Source of the DNA: Massilia sp. BSC265
GTDB taxonomy: Bacteria; Pseudomonadota; Gammaproteobacteria; Burkholderiales; Burkholderiaceae_D
DNA length: 64,000 bases
NCBI RefSeq assembly: GCF_000740675.1
Contig: NZ_JPXI01000019.1
Span: forward strand, 43,569-107,568
Direction of reading: 5' to 3'
Of the stretch, positions 52,986 through 60,396 are shown in pieces. The notes under the pieces were generated by a model. That model was given only the letters and a program-made list of their open reading frames with translations, was not told the origin of the DNA and searched no databases. How positions within the stretch are numbered: position 1 is the first letter of the stretch; every line of letters starts with the position of its first letter. Made by a program: the position numbers and the translations under genes.

Positions 52986-53862
52986 CGCCATCGTCATCGG
53001 CGGCAGCTATGCCGGCCTGTCCGCCGCCCTGCAACTGGCGAGAGCCCGGCGGCGGGTAGCGGTGATCGACGCCGGCCAGCGCCGCAACCGCTTCGCCAGC
53101 GAGTCGCACGGCTTCCTCACCCGGGATGGCCAGATGGCCGCCGCCATCGCCGAGGCAGGCCGCGCCGACGTGGCCGCCTACTCCACCGTCCGGTGGATCG
53201 ATGGCAGCGCGCTGGATGCGCGCCCGAGCGGCGACGGCTTCACGGTCGACCTCGACGGCGCACGACAGGTGCACGCCCGCCGCCTGGTGCTGGCCACCGG
53301 CGTGCGCGACGAACTGCCGCCCATCGAGGGCCTGGCCGAGCGCTGGGGCCGCAGCGTCTTCCACTGCCCCTACTGCCATGGTTACGAGCTGCAGCAGGGC
53401 GCGATCGGCATCCTTGCCAATGACGAAATGGCCTTCCACCAGGCGATGCTGCTGCCCGACTGGGGCAGCGTAACCCTGTTCACCAACGGACGCTACACCC
53501 CGGACGCCGAGCAGCGCGCCGCCATGGCGGCGCGCGGCGTGGTCGCCATCGACGACACGCCGGTCGTGCGCATCGAGGATGCCGCCACCGTCGTGCTGGC
53601 GGACGGCCGCCGCATCCCCCATGCGGGCCTGTTCACCTACGGCCGCCTGCACATGGCGAGCCCGATCGCCGAGCAGCTCGGCTGCGAGTTCGACGAAGGC
53701 CCGCTCGGCCCCTTCATCCGCACCGACATGACCAAGCAGACCACCGTGCCCGGCGTGTTCGCCGGCGGCGACGCCACGCGGCCGGCCGGCAACGTGGCCA
53801 TCGCCGTGGCCGACGGCGCCATGGCCGGCCTGGGGGCGCACCGCTCGCTGGTGTTCGGCTGA
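52960..53862 (+). CDS. Thioredoxin-reductase-like FAD flavoprotein
   Basis: 300 residues (ATG 52960 or 52966). FAD motif IVIGGSYAGLSAALQLA (~11-27), RLVLATGVRDELP, redox pair C136/C139 in FHCPYCHGYE, and the C-terminal FAD motif VFAGGDAT. The stretch after the CxxC, where thioredoxin reductases have the NADPH glycine motif GGGNxA, reads AIGILANDEMAFHQ and lacks it, so NADPH use is doubtful. Alternatives are ferredoxin-dependent reductases or GliT-like dithiol oxidases. Co-transcribed with and overlapping the Rrf2 gene, which probably controls it. Confidence 0.82.
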   Translation: MNMSTTQYDAIVIGGSYAGLSAALQLARARRRVAVIDAGQRRNRFASESHGFLTRDGQMAAAIAEAGRADVAAYSTVRWIDGSALDARPSGDGFTVDLDGARQVHARRLVLATGVRDELPPIEGLAERWGRSVFHCPYCHGYELQQGAIGILANDEMAFHQAMLLPDWGSVTLFTNGRYTPDAEQRAAMAARGVVAIDDTPVVRIEDAATVVLADGRRIPHAGLFTYGRLHMASPIAEQLGCEFDEGPLGPFIRTDMTKQTTVPGVFAGGDATRPAGNVAIAVADGAMAGLGAHRSLVFG

Positions 53863-53880
53863 GGACGACCTCGGGGCGGA

Positions 53881-54285
53881 TCAGGAGCAGCCGCGCCGCA
53901 GGCGCCCCTTGCTGTCGGCCGGATAGCTCAGCAGGATCGTATCGGGGCGTCCCTCGGGCATCCAGGTGAGCTGCACATCGCCCCGGTGCGAAGCGTAGCG
54001 GTGCGGGCCGACCTCTTCCAGGAAGACCCGGCGCCGGTTGTCGAATGTTGCCAGCACGTCGTGCTGGAGGTCGCTCAGCTCCAGCCGGCGGCCATTCGAC
54101 AAGGCATAGGTGCCCGCGACTTCGGCGGACAGCTGGGCGCCGGTGGAAATGAAGCCGCCAGACCCACCCGCGCCTTCGCGCTGGGCGACCAGGTTGACCA
54201 TGCCTCCCCCGCCGCACTCGACGGCGGACGCAAGCGGCGCGGCCAGCAGGCAGGCGGCCGCGACAAGCGGATATATGCTGCGCAT
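53881..54285 (-). CDS. Small secreted protein of unknown function
   Basis: 134 residues from ATG 54285, set by a strong GAGGAGGT 5 bases upstream. Sec signal MRSIYPLVAAACLLAAPLASA. The mature part begins VECGGGGMVNLV and ends RRGCS, so the two cysteines may pair. The middle is beta-rich with no recognised family. Convergent with the flavoprotein gene (18 bp apart). Confidence 0.65.
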   Translation of the reverse strand: MRSIYPLVAAACLLAAPLASAVECGGGGMVNLVAQREGAGGSGGFISTGAQLSAEVAGTYALSNGRRLELSDLQHDVLATFDNRRRVFLEEVGPHRYASHRGDVQLTWMPEGRPDTILLSYPADSKGRLRRGCS

Positions 54286-54513
54286 GAAACCTCCTCGAGA
54301 TGGATGGTGGCAGCCGCTCCACGGCGGCCGTCCTGTCACTCAGACAGCGGAATGCACGGGGAGTGCAAGCTAGGTCACGCTACTAGTTGAACGCATTGAG
54401 CGCGATCAAACACGCCGCAGATTTGATGAGGTCCTGCAAGCTGACGCCGCAATACCGGCAATTGCGGATAATGGCTGCAACGCAGCAGCCCACCACGAGA
54501 AAACGCGCAGCAC

Positions 54514-55476
54514 ATGGAAATCCAGTTCCTCGGCACCTCCTCCGGCGTACCGACCCGGTCGCGCAACATGACGGCAATCGCGATCCGCACGCGCGGCGCC
54601 CGGCACTGGTCGCTGGTCGATTGCGCGGAAGGCACGCAGCACCGGCTGCTGCGGTCGAACCTGTCGCCGATGAGCCTGCGCGCGATCTTCATCACCCACC
54701 TGCACGGCGACCACTGCTACGGCCTGCCCGGGCTGCTGGCCAGCGCGGGCATGCTCAACCGTTCAGAGCCGATGGCCATCGTCGGCCCGCCGCCGCTGCG
54801 CGGGATGATCGAATGCATCATGGAAGCGACGCAGCTGTCCCTTCCCTATGCCATCGAATGGGTGGCGGTCGACGCGCTGGCGCACACCGACATCCTGCCC
54901 GACCTGCGGGTACGCGCAACGAAGCTGTCGCACCGGATCGACTCCTACGGCTACAGCTTCACCGAGGCGGCGGTCGAGCGTAAACTCGACATCGACAAGC
55001 TGAAGCTTGGGGGGATTCCGTCCGGGCCGGCCTGGGGCGAGATCCAGCAGGGGCGCGACGTGGTGCTGCCGGACGGCCGCGCCGTGGTGGCGGAACAGTA
55101 CCTGGCGCCGCCGCGCAGGTCGCGCAAGGTGATCATCGCGGGGGACAACGACACGCCGGAGCTGCTGGCGCTTGAAGCGGCGAGCGCGGACCTGCTGGTG
55201 CACGAGGCGACCTATACGGAAGCGATCCTGCGCAAGGTGGGGCCGGGGCCGCAGCACAGCTCGGCCGCGATGGTGGCGCGCGTGGCGCAGCAGGCGCAGG
55301 TGCCGAACCTCATCCTGACCCACTTCAGCCCGCGCTACCAGGATCGCGAAGGTCCTCTCACCTTGGACGATATCGAGCGCGAGGCGCGCGAGCATTACAC
55401 GGGCACGCTGGCGCTGGCGCGCGACCTGGCGAGCTACGAGCTCCGGAAAGACGGCAGCATGCATCAGCTGAACTGA
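54514..55476 (+). CDS. rnz: Ribonuclease Z
   Basis: 320-residue short-form RNase Z (metallo-beta-lactamase fold) that cleaves the 3' trailer of tRNA precursors, especially those lacking encoded CCA. The N-terminus MEIQFLGTSSGVPTRSRN, metal motif THLHGDHCYGLPGLL, GDN and HEATYTE, PHSS-like QHSS, and the C-terminal ILTHFSPRY are all present. It could also be called elaC-type. Monocistronic, 32 bp upstream of the small protein at 55509. Confidence 0.94.
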   Translation: MEIQFLGTSSGVPTRSRNMTAIAIRTRGARHWSLVDCAEGTQHRLLRSNLSPMSLRAIFITHLHGDHCYGLPGLLASAGMLNRSEPMAIVGPPPLRGMIECIMEATQLSLPYAIEWVAVDALAHTDILPDLRVRATKLSHRIDSYGYSFTEAAVERKLDIDKLKLGGIPSGPAWGEIQQGRDVVLPDGRAVVAEQYLAPPRRSRKVIIAGDNDTPELLALEAASADLLVHEATYTEAILRKVGPGPQHSSAAMVARVAQQAQVPNLILTHFSPRYQDREGPLTLDDIEREAREHYTGTLALARDLASYELRKDGSMHQLN

Positions 55477-55508
55477 GCTGCTGCCCTGAGCCCGGCTACA
55501 ATCCTTGC

Positions 55509-55820
55509 ATGCCCAAGAAGACACCCATTTTCCCCGGACCGAATACCGCACGCGGCGCCGTGCTCGCCGTGCTGTTGTCGAACGAAGACCAGTTAGGTAG
55601 CGAACCGCTGCGCGGCCGCATCACCCTCGCCGCCATCGTCCGCGCGCTCAAGCGCAAGTACCACTGGCCGATCGAGACCGAAAGCTTCCCGTCCAACAGC
55701 GCGGACGGACGCGCGACCTGGGCGACGGTCTACAGCCTGCCGGCCGAGGTGATCGCGCGGGCGCTGAATGCCGGCGGGCGCGACTGGCTGAAGAGCCGGA
55801 AGGCCGGCGGCGGGCAGTAA
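55509..55820 (+). CDS. Small hypothetical protein
   Basis: 103 residues, MPKKTPIFPGPNTARGAV onwards; basic, with a helix-rich middle (ITLAAIVRALKRKYHWPIETE) suggestive of a winged-helix or phage-replication-like fold, though this is weak. No signal peptide or membrane helix. A TACAAT box (55497-55502) lies only 6 bases before the ATG, so the mRNA could be leaderless; otherwise it is read from rnz. Confidence 0.6.
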   Translation: MPKKTPIFPGPNTARGAVLAVLLSNEDQLGSEPLRGRITLAAIVRALKRKYHWPIETESFPSNSADGRATWATVYSLPAEVIARALNAGGRDWLKSRKAGGGQ

Positions 55821-55868
55821 CGCTCGCTCCCGCGGCGTGCGCTACGAAACAGCGGCACAGCGCATTCT

Positions 55869-55911
55869 TGGCGCATCGCATGATCACGGAATGTGGTCAT
55901 GCGATGCGCCA
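55869..55911. repeat. Perfect 15-bp inverted repeat in a convergent gap
   Basis: Arms TGGCGCATCGCATGA (55869-55883) and TCATGCGATGCGCCA (55897-55911) around a 13-nt loop. It lies between the convergent stops at 55820 and 56013. No T-run follows, but a transcription-end role is likely. Confidence 0.7.
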
Positions 55912-56012
55912 GGGCGACGACTGCGCGTTCATGAGCCGAAAGGACAGTCACACAGACGAGCCTGCTTCGCCCGCCTCCCTACCAGATGAGCAGGCGTTTT
56001 TGGCAGGCGCTC

Positions 56013-56906
56013 CTAATGGATGAGCTCCAGCTGCGCGAATGCTTCCACCGCAACATCCACGAAGGCGCGCACCCTCGCCGGCATGTGCCGCGCGCTCGGG
56101 AACACCAGGTGCACGGGCAGCTCCTCGCCTTCGTATGCGCCGAGCACCGGCACCAGGGACCCGGCCAGTACGTCGGGCGCCGCCTGGTAGGACAGGACGC
56201 GGGCGATGCCGAAACCTTGGCGCGCCGCGTGCAGCACGCCCTCCACGTCGTTGACCTGCAGGCGCGGCGTGAAGCGCACCACGTGCTCGCGCCCCTGCGC
56301 CCCGTAGCGCCATTCCGGCAGTCCGCGCACCGCGGTGCCCAGGATCAGCTGGTGCCTGCCCAGCTCCTCAGGCGTGGCAGGTGTCCCGTGTTGCTGCAGG
56401 TAGGCCGGGCTGGCCACCGTCATGCGCCGCACCGCGCCCAGCCGGCGCGCCACCAGGCCGGAGCTGTCGAGCGGACCGATGCGCAGCGCGAGGTCGATGC
56501 CGCCGTCGATCAGGTCCATGTTGCGGTCGTTGAGGATGAGTTCTACCTGGATGTCCGGATAACGCATCAGGAACTCGGTGACCACGGGCGCCACGTGGCG
56601 GCGCCCGAAGACCGTCGGCGCCGTCACCCGCAACAGCCCGCGCGGGGTCGCCTGCTGGTGCTCGCTGATCGCCGCCTCGTAGTCGGCGAGCAGGCGGCGC
56701 GCGCCCTCGGCCAGGCGCTGCCCTTCGCTGGTGGGGCTCAAGCGCCGCGTGCTGCGTTCGAACAGGCGCGCGCCGACGCGCTCTTCCAGCGCGGCCAATA
56801 GACGCGTCACCGCCGAGGGCGAGCGGTGCAGCCTCGAGGCGGCCGCCGCCATGCTCCCCGCCTCGAAGATGGCGAGGAAAACCTGCAGTTCATCCAGACG
56901 GTCCAT
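56013..56906 (-). CDS. LysR-family transcriptional regulator
   Basis: 297 residues. N-terminal winged HTH (MDRLDELQVFLAIFEAGSMAAAASRLHRSPSAVTRLLAALE) and a periplasmic-binding-protein-like effector domain (~90-295, RGLLRVTAPTVFGRRHVAPVV). It belongs to the large CrgA-like group. Divergent from the GST gene with 103 bp between starts, so it most likely controls the GST-PNPOx pair and itself. The inducer is unknown. Confidence 0.92.
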   Translation of the reverse strand: MDRLDELQVFLAIFEAGSMAAAASRLHRSPSAVTRLLAALEERVGARLFERSTRRLSPTSEGQRLAEGARRLLADYEAAISEHQQATPRGLLRVTAPTVFGRRHVAPVVTEFLMRYPDIQVELILNDRNMDLIDGGIDLALRIGPLDSSGLVARRLGAVRRMTVASPAYLQQHGTPATPEELGRHQLILGTAVRGLPEWRYGAQGREHVVRFTPRLQVNDVEGVLHAARQGFGIARVLSYQAAPDVLAGSLVPVLGAYEGEELPVHLVFPSARHMPARVRAFVDVAVEAFAQLELIH

Positions 56907-57009
56907 CGCTATTGCGCAAATTGAAAGAGTGAATTGCGATTATGCCCCATTCCGCAATGCTCGCCACCTGTCTACGATGAGGACTCCATCAACCCTTCCT
57001 TTCACAGAC

Positions 57010-57615
57010 ATGGCTCCTTCCTCCCTCACCGTCCATGGCATGGCGCTATCCGGTCACACCCACCGCGTGGAACTGTTCCTTCACCTGCTGGGGCTGCCTT
57101 ACCGCTTCATCGACGCGCCGGCCCCGGTACGCGAGAGCGCCGAGTTCCAGCGTATCAATCCGCTCGGCCAGATTCCCGTGCTGCAGGACGGCGAGCTCGT
57201 GCTGGCGGACAGCAATGCCATCCTCGTCTACCTGGCGAAACGCTACGCTCCCGGCAGCGGCTGGCTGCCGGACGATCCCGTCGAAGCGGCGCAGGTGCAG
57301 CGCTGGCTGTCGCTGGCGGCCGGAGAAATCGCCTTCGGCCCGGCAAAGGCGCGCGTCGGCGCACGCTGGGGCGACACCGGCATGCCGGCGGAGCTCATGC
57401 ACAAGCTGGCGGACAAGGTGCTGGGCTTCATGGAAGCCAGCCTGGCGCGGCAAGACTTCCTGGCCGCACCAGAACCGACGCTGGCGGACCTGGCCTGCTA
57501 CGCCTACATTGCGCATGCGCCGGAAGGCGGCGTCTCGCTGGCGCCCTATCCGCATGTGCGCAGCTGGATTCGGCGCATCCAGGCCCTGCCGAATTTCGTA
57601 CCGATGCCGGAGTAA
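57010..57615 (+). CDS. Glutathione S-transferase family protein
   Basis: 201 residues from ATG 57010. Thioredoxin-fold N-terminus (LTVHGMALSGHTHRVELFLHLLGLPYRFID, NPLGQIPVLQDGELVLADSNAILVYLAKRY) and an all-helical C-terminal domain with LADLACYAYI. The usual catalytic Ser/Cys position is in GMALSGHTHRV. Longer upstream starts overlap the LysR operator region. Six bp from the next gene; they form an operon. Confidence 0.9.
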   Translation: MAPSSLTVHGMALSGHTHRVELFLHLLGLPYRFIDAPAPVRESAEFQRINPLGQIPVLQDGELVLADSNAILVYLAKRYAPGSGWLPDDPVEAAQVQRWLSLAAGEIAFGPAKARVGARWGDTGMPAELMHKLADKVLGFMEASLARQDFLAAPEPTLADLACYAYIAHAPEGGVSLAPYPHVRSWIRRIQALPNFVPMPE

Positions 57616-57621
57616 CAGGCG

Positions 57622-58518
57622 ATGGACGACCACCGCATCCCCGAGCCTTTCCACGCCGGTGAACTGCGCGCCCAGCAGCTGGCCGGCGGCGGCCCGGCCG
57701 GCGCGCCGATCCGCAGCCAGATGCCGGACCAGCACCGCCAGTTCTTTCCCCTGCTGCCGTTCGTGTGCGTGGCCGTGGCGGATGCGGCGGGATGGCCGAT
57801 TGCGACGCTGCTGCATGGCGAACCGGGCTTCGCGTCCTCGCCGGCGCCTCGCCAGCTGCGGATCGCCGCCCTGCCCGAGCCGGGCGACCCGGCCGCTCCG
57901 CATCTTCGCCGGGGTGCGGACATCGGCATCCTCGGCATCGACCTGGGTACCCGGCGGCGCAACCGGGAAAACGGCGTGGTGGCGCAGGCGGATCGCGAAG
58001 GCGTGCTGGCGGATGTGCACCAGTCGTTCGGCAACTGCCCGAAGTACATCCGCGTGCGCCGGTTGGTTCCCGTAGAGCGGGAGCGCAGTGGCGTCGAGGC
58101 CTTCGGAGCCGAACTGCCGCCGGACGCAGTGCGCCTGATCGCGGCCTGCGAGACCATGTTCGTCGCCAGCGCCAGCGGCGGCGCGGCGCAGGACCAGGCG
58201 CGCGGCCTCGACATCTCGCACCGCGGCGGCGAGGCCGGCTTCCTGCGCCTTGGCGGCAATGTGCTCACGGTGCCCGACTATCCGGGCAACCGCTATTTCA
58301 ACACCCTGGGCAACCTGCTGCTGGAACCGCGCGCCGCGCTGGTCATGGTGGACTTTGCCAGCGGTGACATACTGCAGTTGCAAGGCCGCGCCGAGATTGC
58401 GTGGCAGGACGCGGCATCGGCGGATGCGCGGGCGGAGCGGGCTTGGACCTTCAGCATCGCGCGCGGATGGTTGCGGCGCGCGGCGTTTCCACTGCGGGAA
58501 GAGAAAGTCCACCCTTGA
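57622..58518 (+). CDS. Pyridoxamine 5'-phosphate oxidase-family flavoprotein
   Basis: 298 residues with a PNPOx-like split beta-barrel region: FFPLLPFVCVAVADAAGWPIATLLHG, then FLRLGGNVLTVPDYPGNRYFNTLGNLLLEPRAALVMVDF, which is the flavin-binding pattern, and GRAEIAW. An additional HQSFGNCPKYIRVR segment is common to the longer PNPOx family often found with GST genes. Substrate unknown; a detoxifying or redox role under the LysR regulator is inferred from context. A fused ferredoxin domain, present in some relatives, is absent. Confidence 0.82.
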   Translation: MDDHRIPEPFHAGELRAQQLAGGGPAGAPIRSQMPDQHRQFFPLLPFVCVAVADAAGWPIATLLHGEPGFASSPAPRQLRIAALPEPGDPAAPHLRRGADIGILGIDLGTRRRNRENGVVAQADREGVLADVHQSFGNCPKYIRVRRLVPVERERSGVEAFGAELPPDAVRLIAACETMFVASASGGAAQDQARGLDISHRGGEAGFLRLGGNVLTVPDYPGNRYFNTLGNLLLEPRAALVMVDFASGDILQLQGRAEIAWQDAASADARAERAWTFSIARGWLRRAAFPLREEKVHP

Positions 58519-58665
58519 TGATGGGTGTGCGCTCTCGCGTTTGGTATGCTATTGCCGATGCGTTAACCCATCCGGCGACCGATGAGCAGATTCATGCAGC
58601 TGATAAGCGCGCGCGCATACCGCGCGCAGCGCCTTGCACCCACTGCCGGCACCGTGGACTGAGCG

Positions 58666-60180
58666 ATGCTGGCGGCCCTTCCCATCCTGGTGGTGCTGGT
58701 CATGATGATCGGCCTGCGCGCCTCCGCCGCCCGCGCGGGCAGCGCCGGACTGGTGGCCGCCGTCATCATTGCGGTCACGGCGTTCGGCCTGGGCAGCACG
58801 GTGCTGCCCCGATGGGGCGTCGTCGGCAGCGTGGGCGGGGCGATGGCGGAGGCCACGTTTACTGCGCTCACCATCTTGTGGATCATTTTCCCGGCCCTGT
58901 GCATCCATGAGATGCAGCTGCGCACCGGCAGCATGGACGTGCTGCAGGGGGCGATGGGGCGCATCACCGGCGATCCACGCATCCTCGCCTTGTTGATCGC
59001 CTGGTTCTTCGTGCTCTTCGTCGAAGGCGCCGCCGGGTTCGGCACCTCGGTGGCACTGGCGGCGCCCTTCCTGGTGAGCGCGGGCTTCGGCCGGGTTGCG
59101 GCGGTCAGCATTGCCCTGATCGGCCACGCGGTCGGCGTGTCCTTCGGCGCGGTCGGTACGCCGCTGCTGCCGCAAGTCGCGGCCAGCGGCTTGCCGGGCC
59201 TGGCGCTGGCCGGCACCACCGCCGCCTACCATGTGCTGCTGGGCTGGATGATGCCGCTTGCCGTCATGCTGCTCGCCACGCGCGCCCTCCCTGGAGACGC
59301 GCGCATGGCGCCATCGTGGGGCTGGGCGCTGTTCGCCGCGCTGTGCTTCCTGCTTCCGTATTATGTGCTGGCGCGTTTCGTCGGCCCCGAGCTGCCCACG
59401 CTGGCCGGGGCGCTGCTGGGCGCCGCGCTGTTCGTCGCCGCGCTCAAGATCGGCCGGCGCTCCACGGCGCCTGCGGCCGCCCCGAAGGCGCCCGGCGCAG
59501 GCGCCGCGGCGGTGCTCAAGGCCGGCGCACCCTACTTGCTGCTGATCGTCCTGGTACTGGTCACGCGGCTTGTGCCGGCCATCAAAACCCAGCTGGGTTC
59601 CGTCACCCTTGCCTGGTCGTCCGGGCCATTCGGCGGCAGCATGCAGATCCTCTACCATCCGGGCACGATGCTGCTGGCCAGCTTTCTCCTGGCGGCGCTG
59701 CTGACGGGCGTTGCGCCAGGCGCGCTGGTCTCGATCATGACCGCGGTCGTCAAGCGCCTGCTGCCAGTGTGTGCCGCCCTGCTGGCGATGCTGGGCCTGT
59801 CGCGCGTCATGGTCCACGCCGGCATGATCGATGCGCTGGCCTCGAGCGCCAGCGGCGCCGGCGCCCTGTGGCCGCTGCTCGCCCCGGCCATTGGCGCCCT
59901 GGGCACCTTCGTGACCGGATCGGCAACGGCATCGAACATCCTGTTCACGGAGTTCCAGGTCGCCACCGCACGCCAGCTCGGCTTGTCGGTGCTGGGGCTC
60001 AGCGCGGCCCAGGGGTTTGGCGCGGCGGTGGGCAACATCATCTGTCCGCACAATATCGTGGCTGCCAGCGCCACCGTCAACCTGGTGGGGCGCGAAGGTG
60101 AGGTACTGCGCCGGACCGTCGTCGTGACCGTTGTGTACTGTGCGCTGGGCGGGCTGGCGGCTCTCCTGCTGTTTGCCTGA
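58666..60180 (+). CDS. L-lactate permease family transporter
   Basis: 504 residues with about 12-14 membrane helices. LctP-family motifs include LRTGSMDVLQGAMGRITGDPR, FFVLFVEGAAGFGTSVALAAP, FGAVGTPLLPQ and FVTGSATASNILFTEFQ plus ICPHNIVAASATVNLVG near the end. It probably imports L-lactate or glycolate with protons (lldP/glcA type). No lactate dehydrogenase gene is adjacent. A hydrophilic Ala/Pro loop (~270-285) separates the halves. Confidence 0.88.
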   Translation: MLAALPILVVLVMMIGLRASAARAGSAGLVAAVIIAVTAFGLGSTVLPRWGVVGSVGGAMAEATFTALTILWIIFPALCIHEMQLRTGSMDVLQGAMGRITGDPRILALLIAWFFVLFVEGAAGFGTSVALAAPFLVSAGFGRVAAVSIALIGHAVGVSFGAVGTPLLPQVAASGLPGLALAGTTAAYHVLLGWMMPLAVMLLATRALPGDARMAPSWGWALFAALCFLLPYYVLARFVGPELPTLAGALLGAALFVAALKIGRRSTAPAAAPKAPGAGAAAVLKAGAPYLLLIVLVLVTRLVPAIKTQLGSVTLAWSSGPFGGSMQILYHPGTMLLASFLLAALLTGVAPGALVSIMTAVVKRLLPVCAALLAMLGLSRVMVHAGMIDALASSASGAGALWPLLAPAIGALGTFVTGSATASNILFTEFQVATARQLGLSVLGLSAAQGFGAAVGNIICPHNIVAASATVNLVGREGEVLRRTVVVTVVYCALGGLAALLLFA

Positions 60181-60278
60181 GCTTGCAGCATGAAAACGGC
60201 GTGTGGCGCCTACAGTCATAGGTCAGAAATGCCTACCCGAGTGGTGGTAGTCCAACATACCAAAAAACTAAAGACTTG

Positions 60279-60299
60279 AAGCGTGTCAACGTCACGCTT
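60279..60299. promoter_or_regulatory. Inverted repeat upstream of vgrG
   Basis: AAGCGTG-N7-CACGCTT, a 7-bp perfect inverted repeat about 100 bp before the vgrG start, just after the G+C content drops; operator or hairpin. Confidence 0.3.
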
Positions 60300-60396
60300 A
60301 CTCCGAGTTTTACCATCGATCATTGTTCACACCGCACCGCCGCTCACGAACCAGCAAAATAAGATTAGCGCCAACACCCCAGACAGGAAGCTTCTA

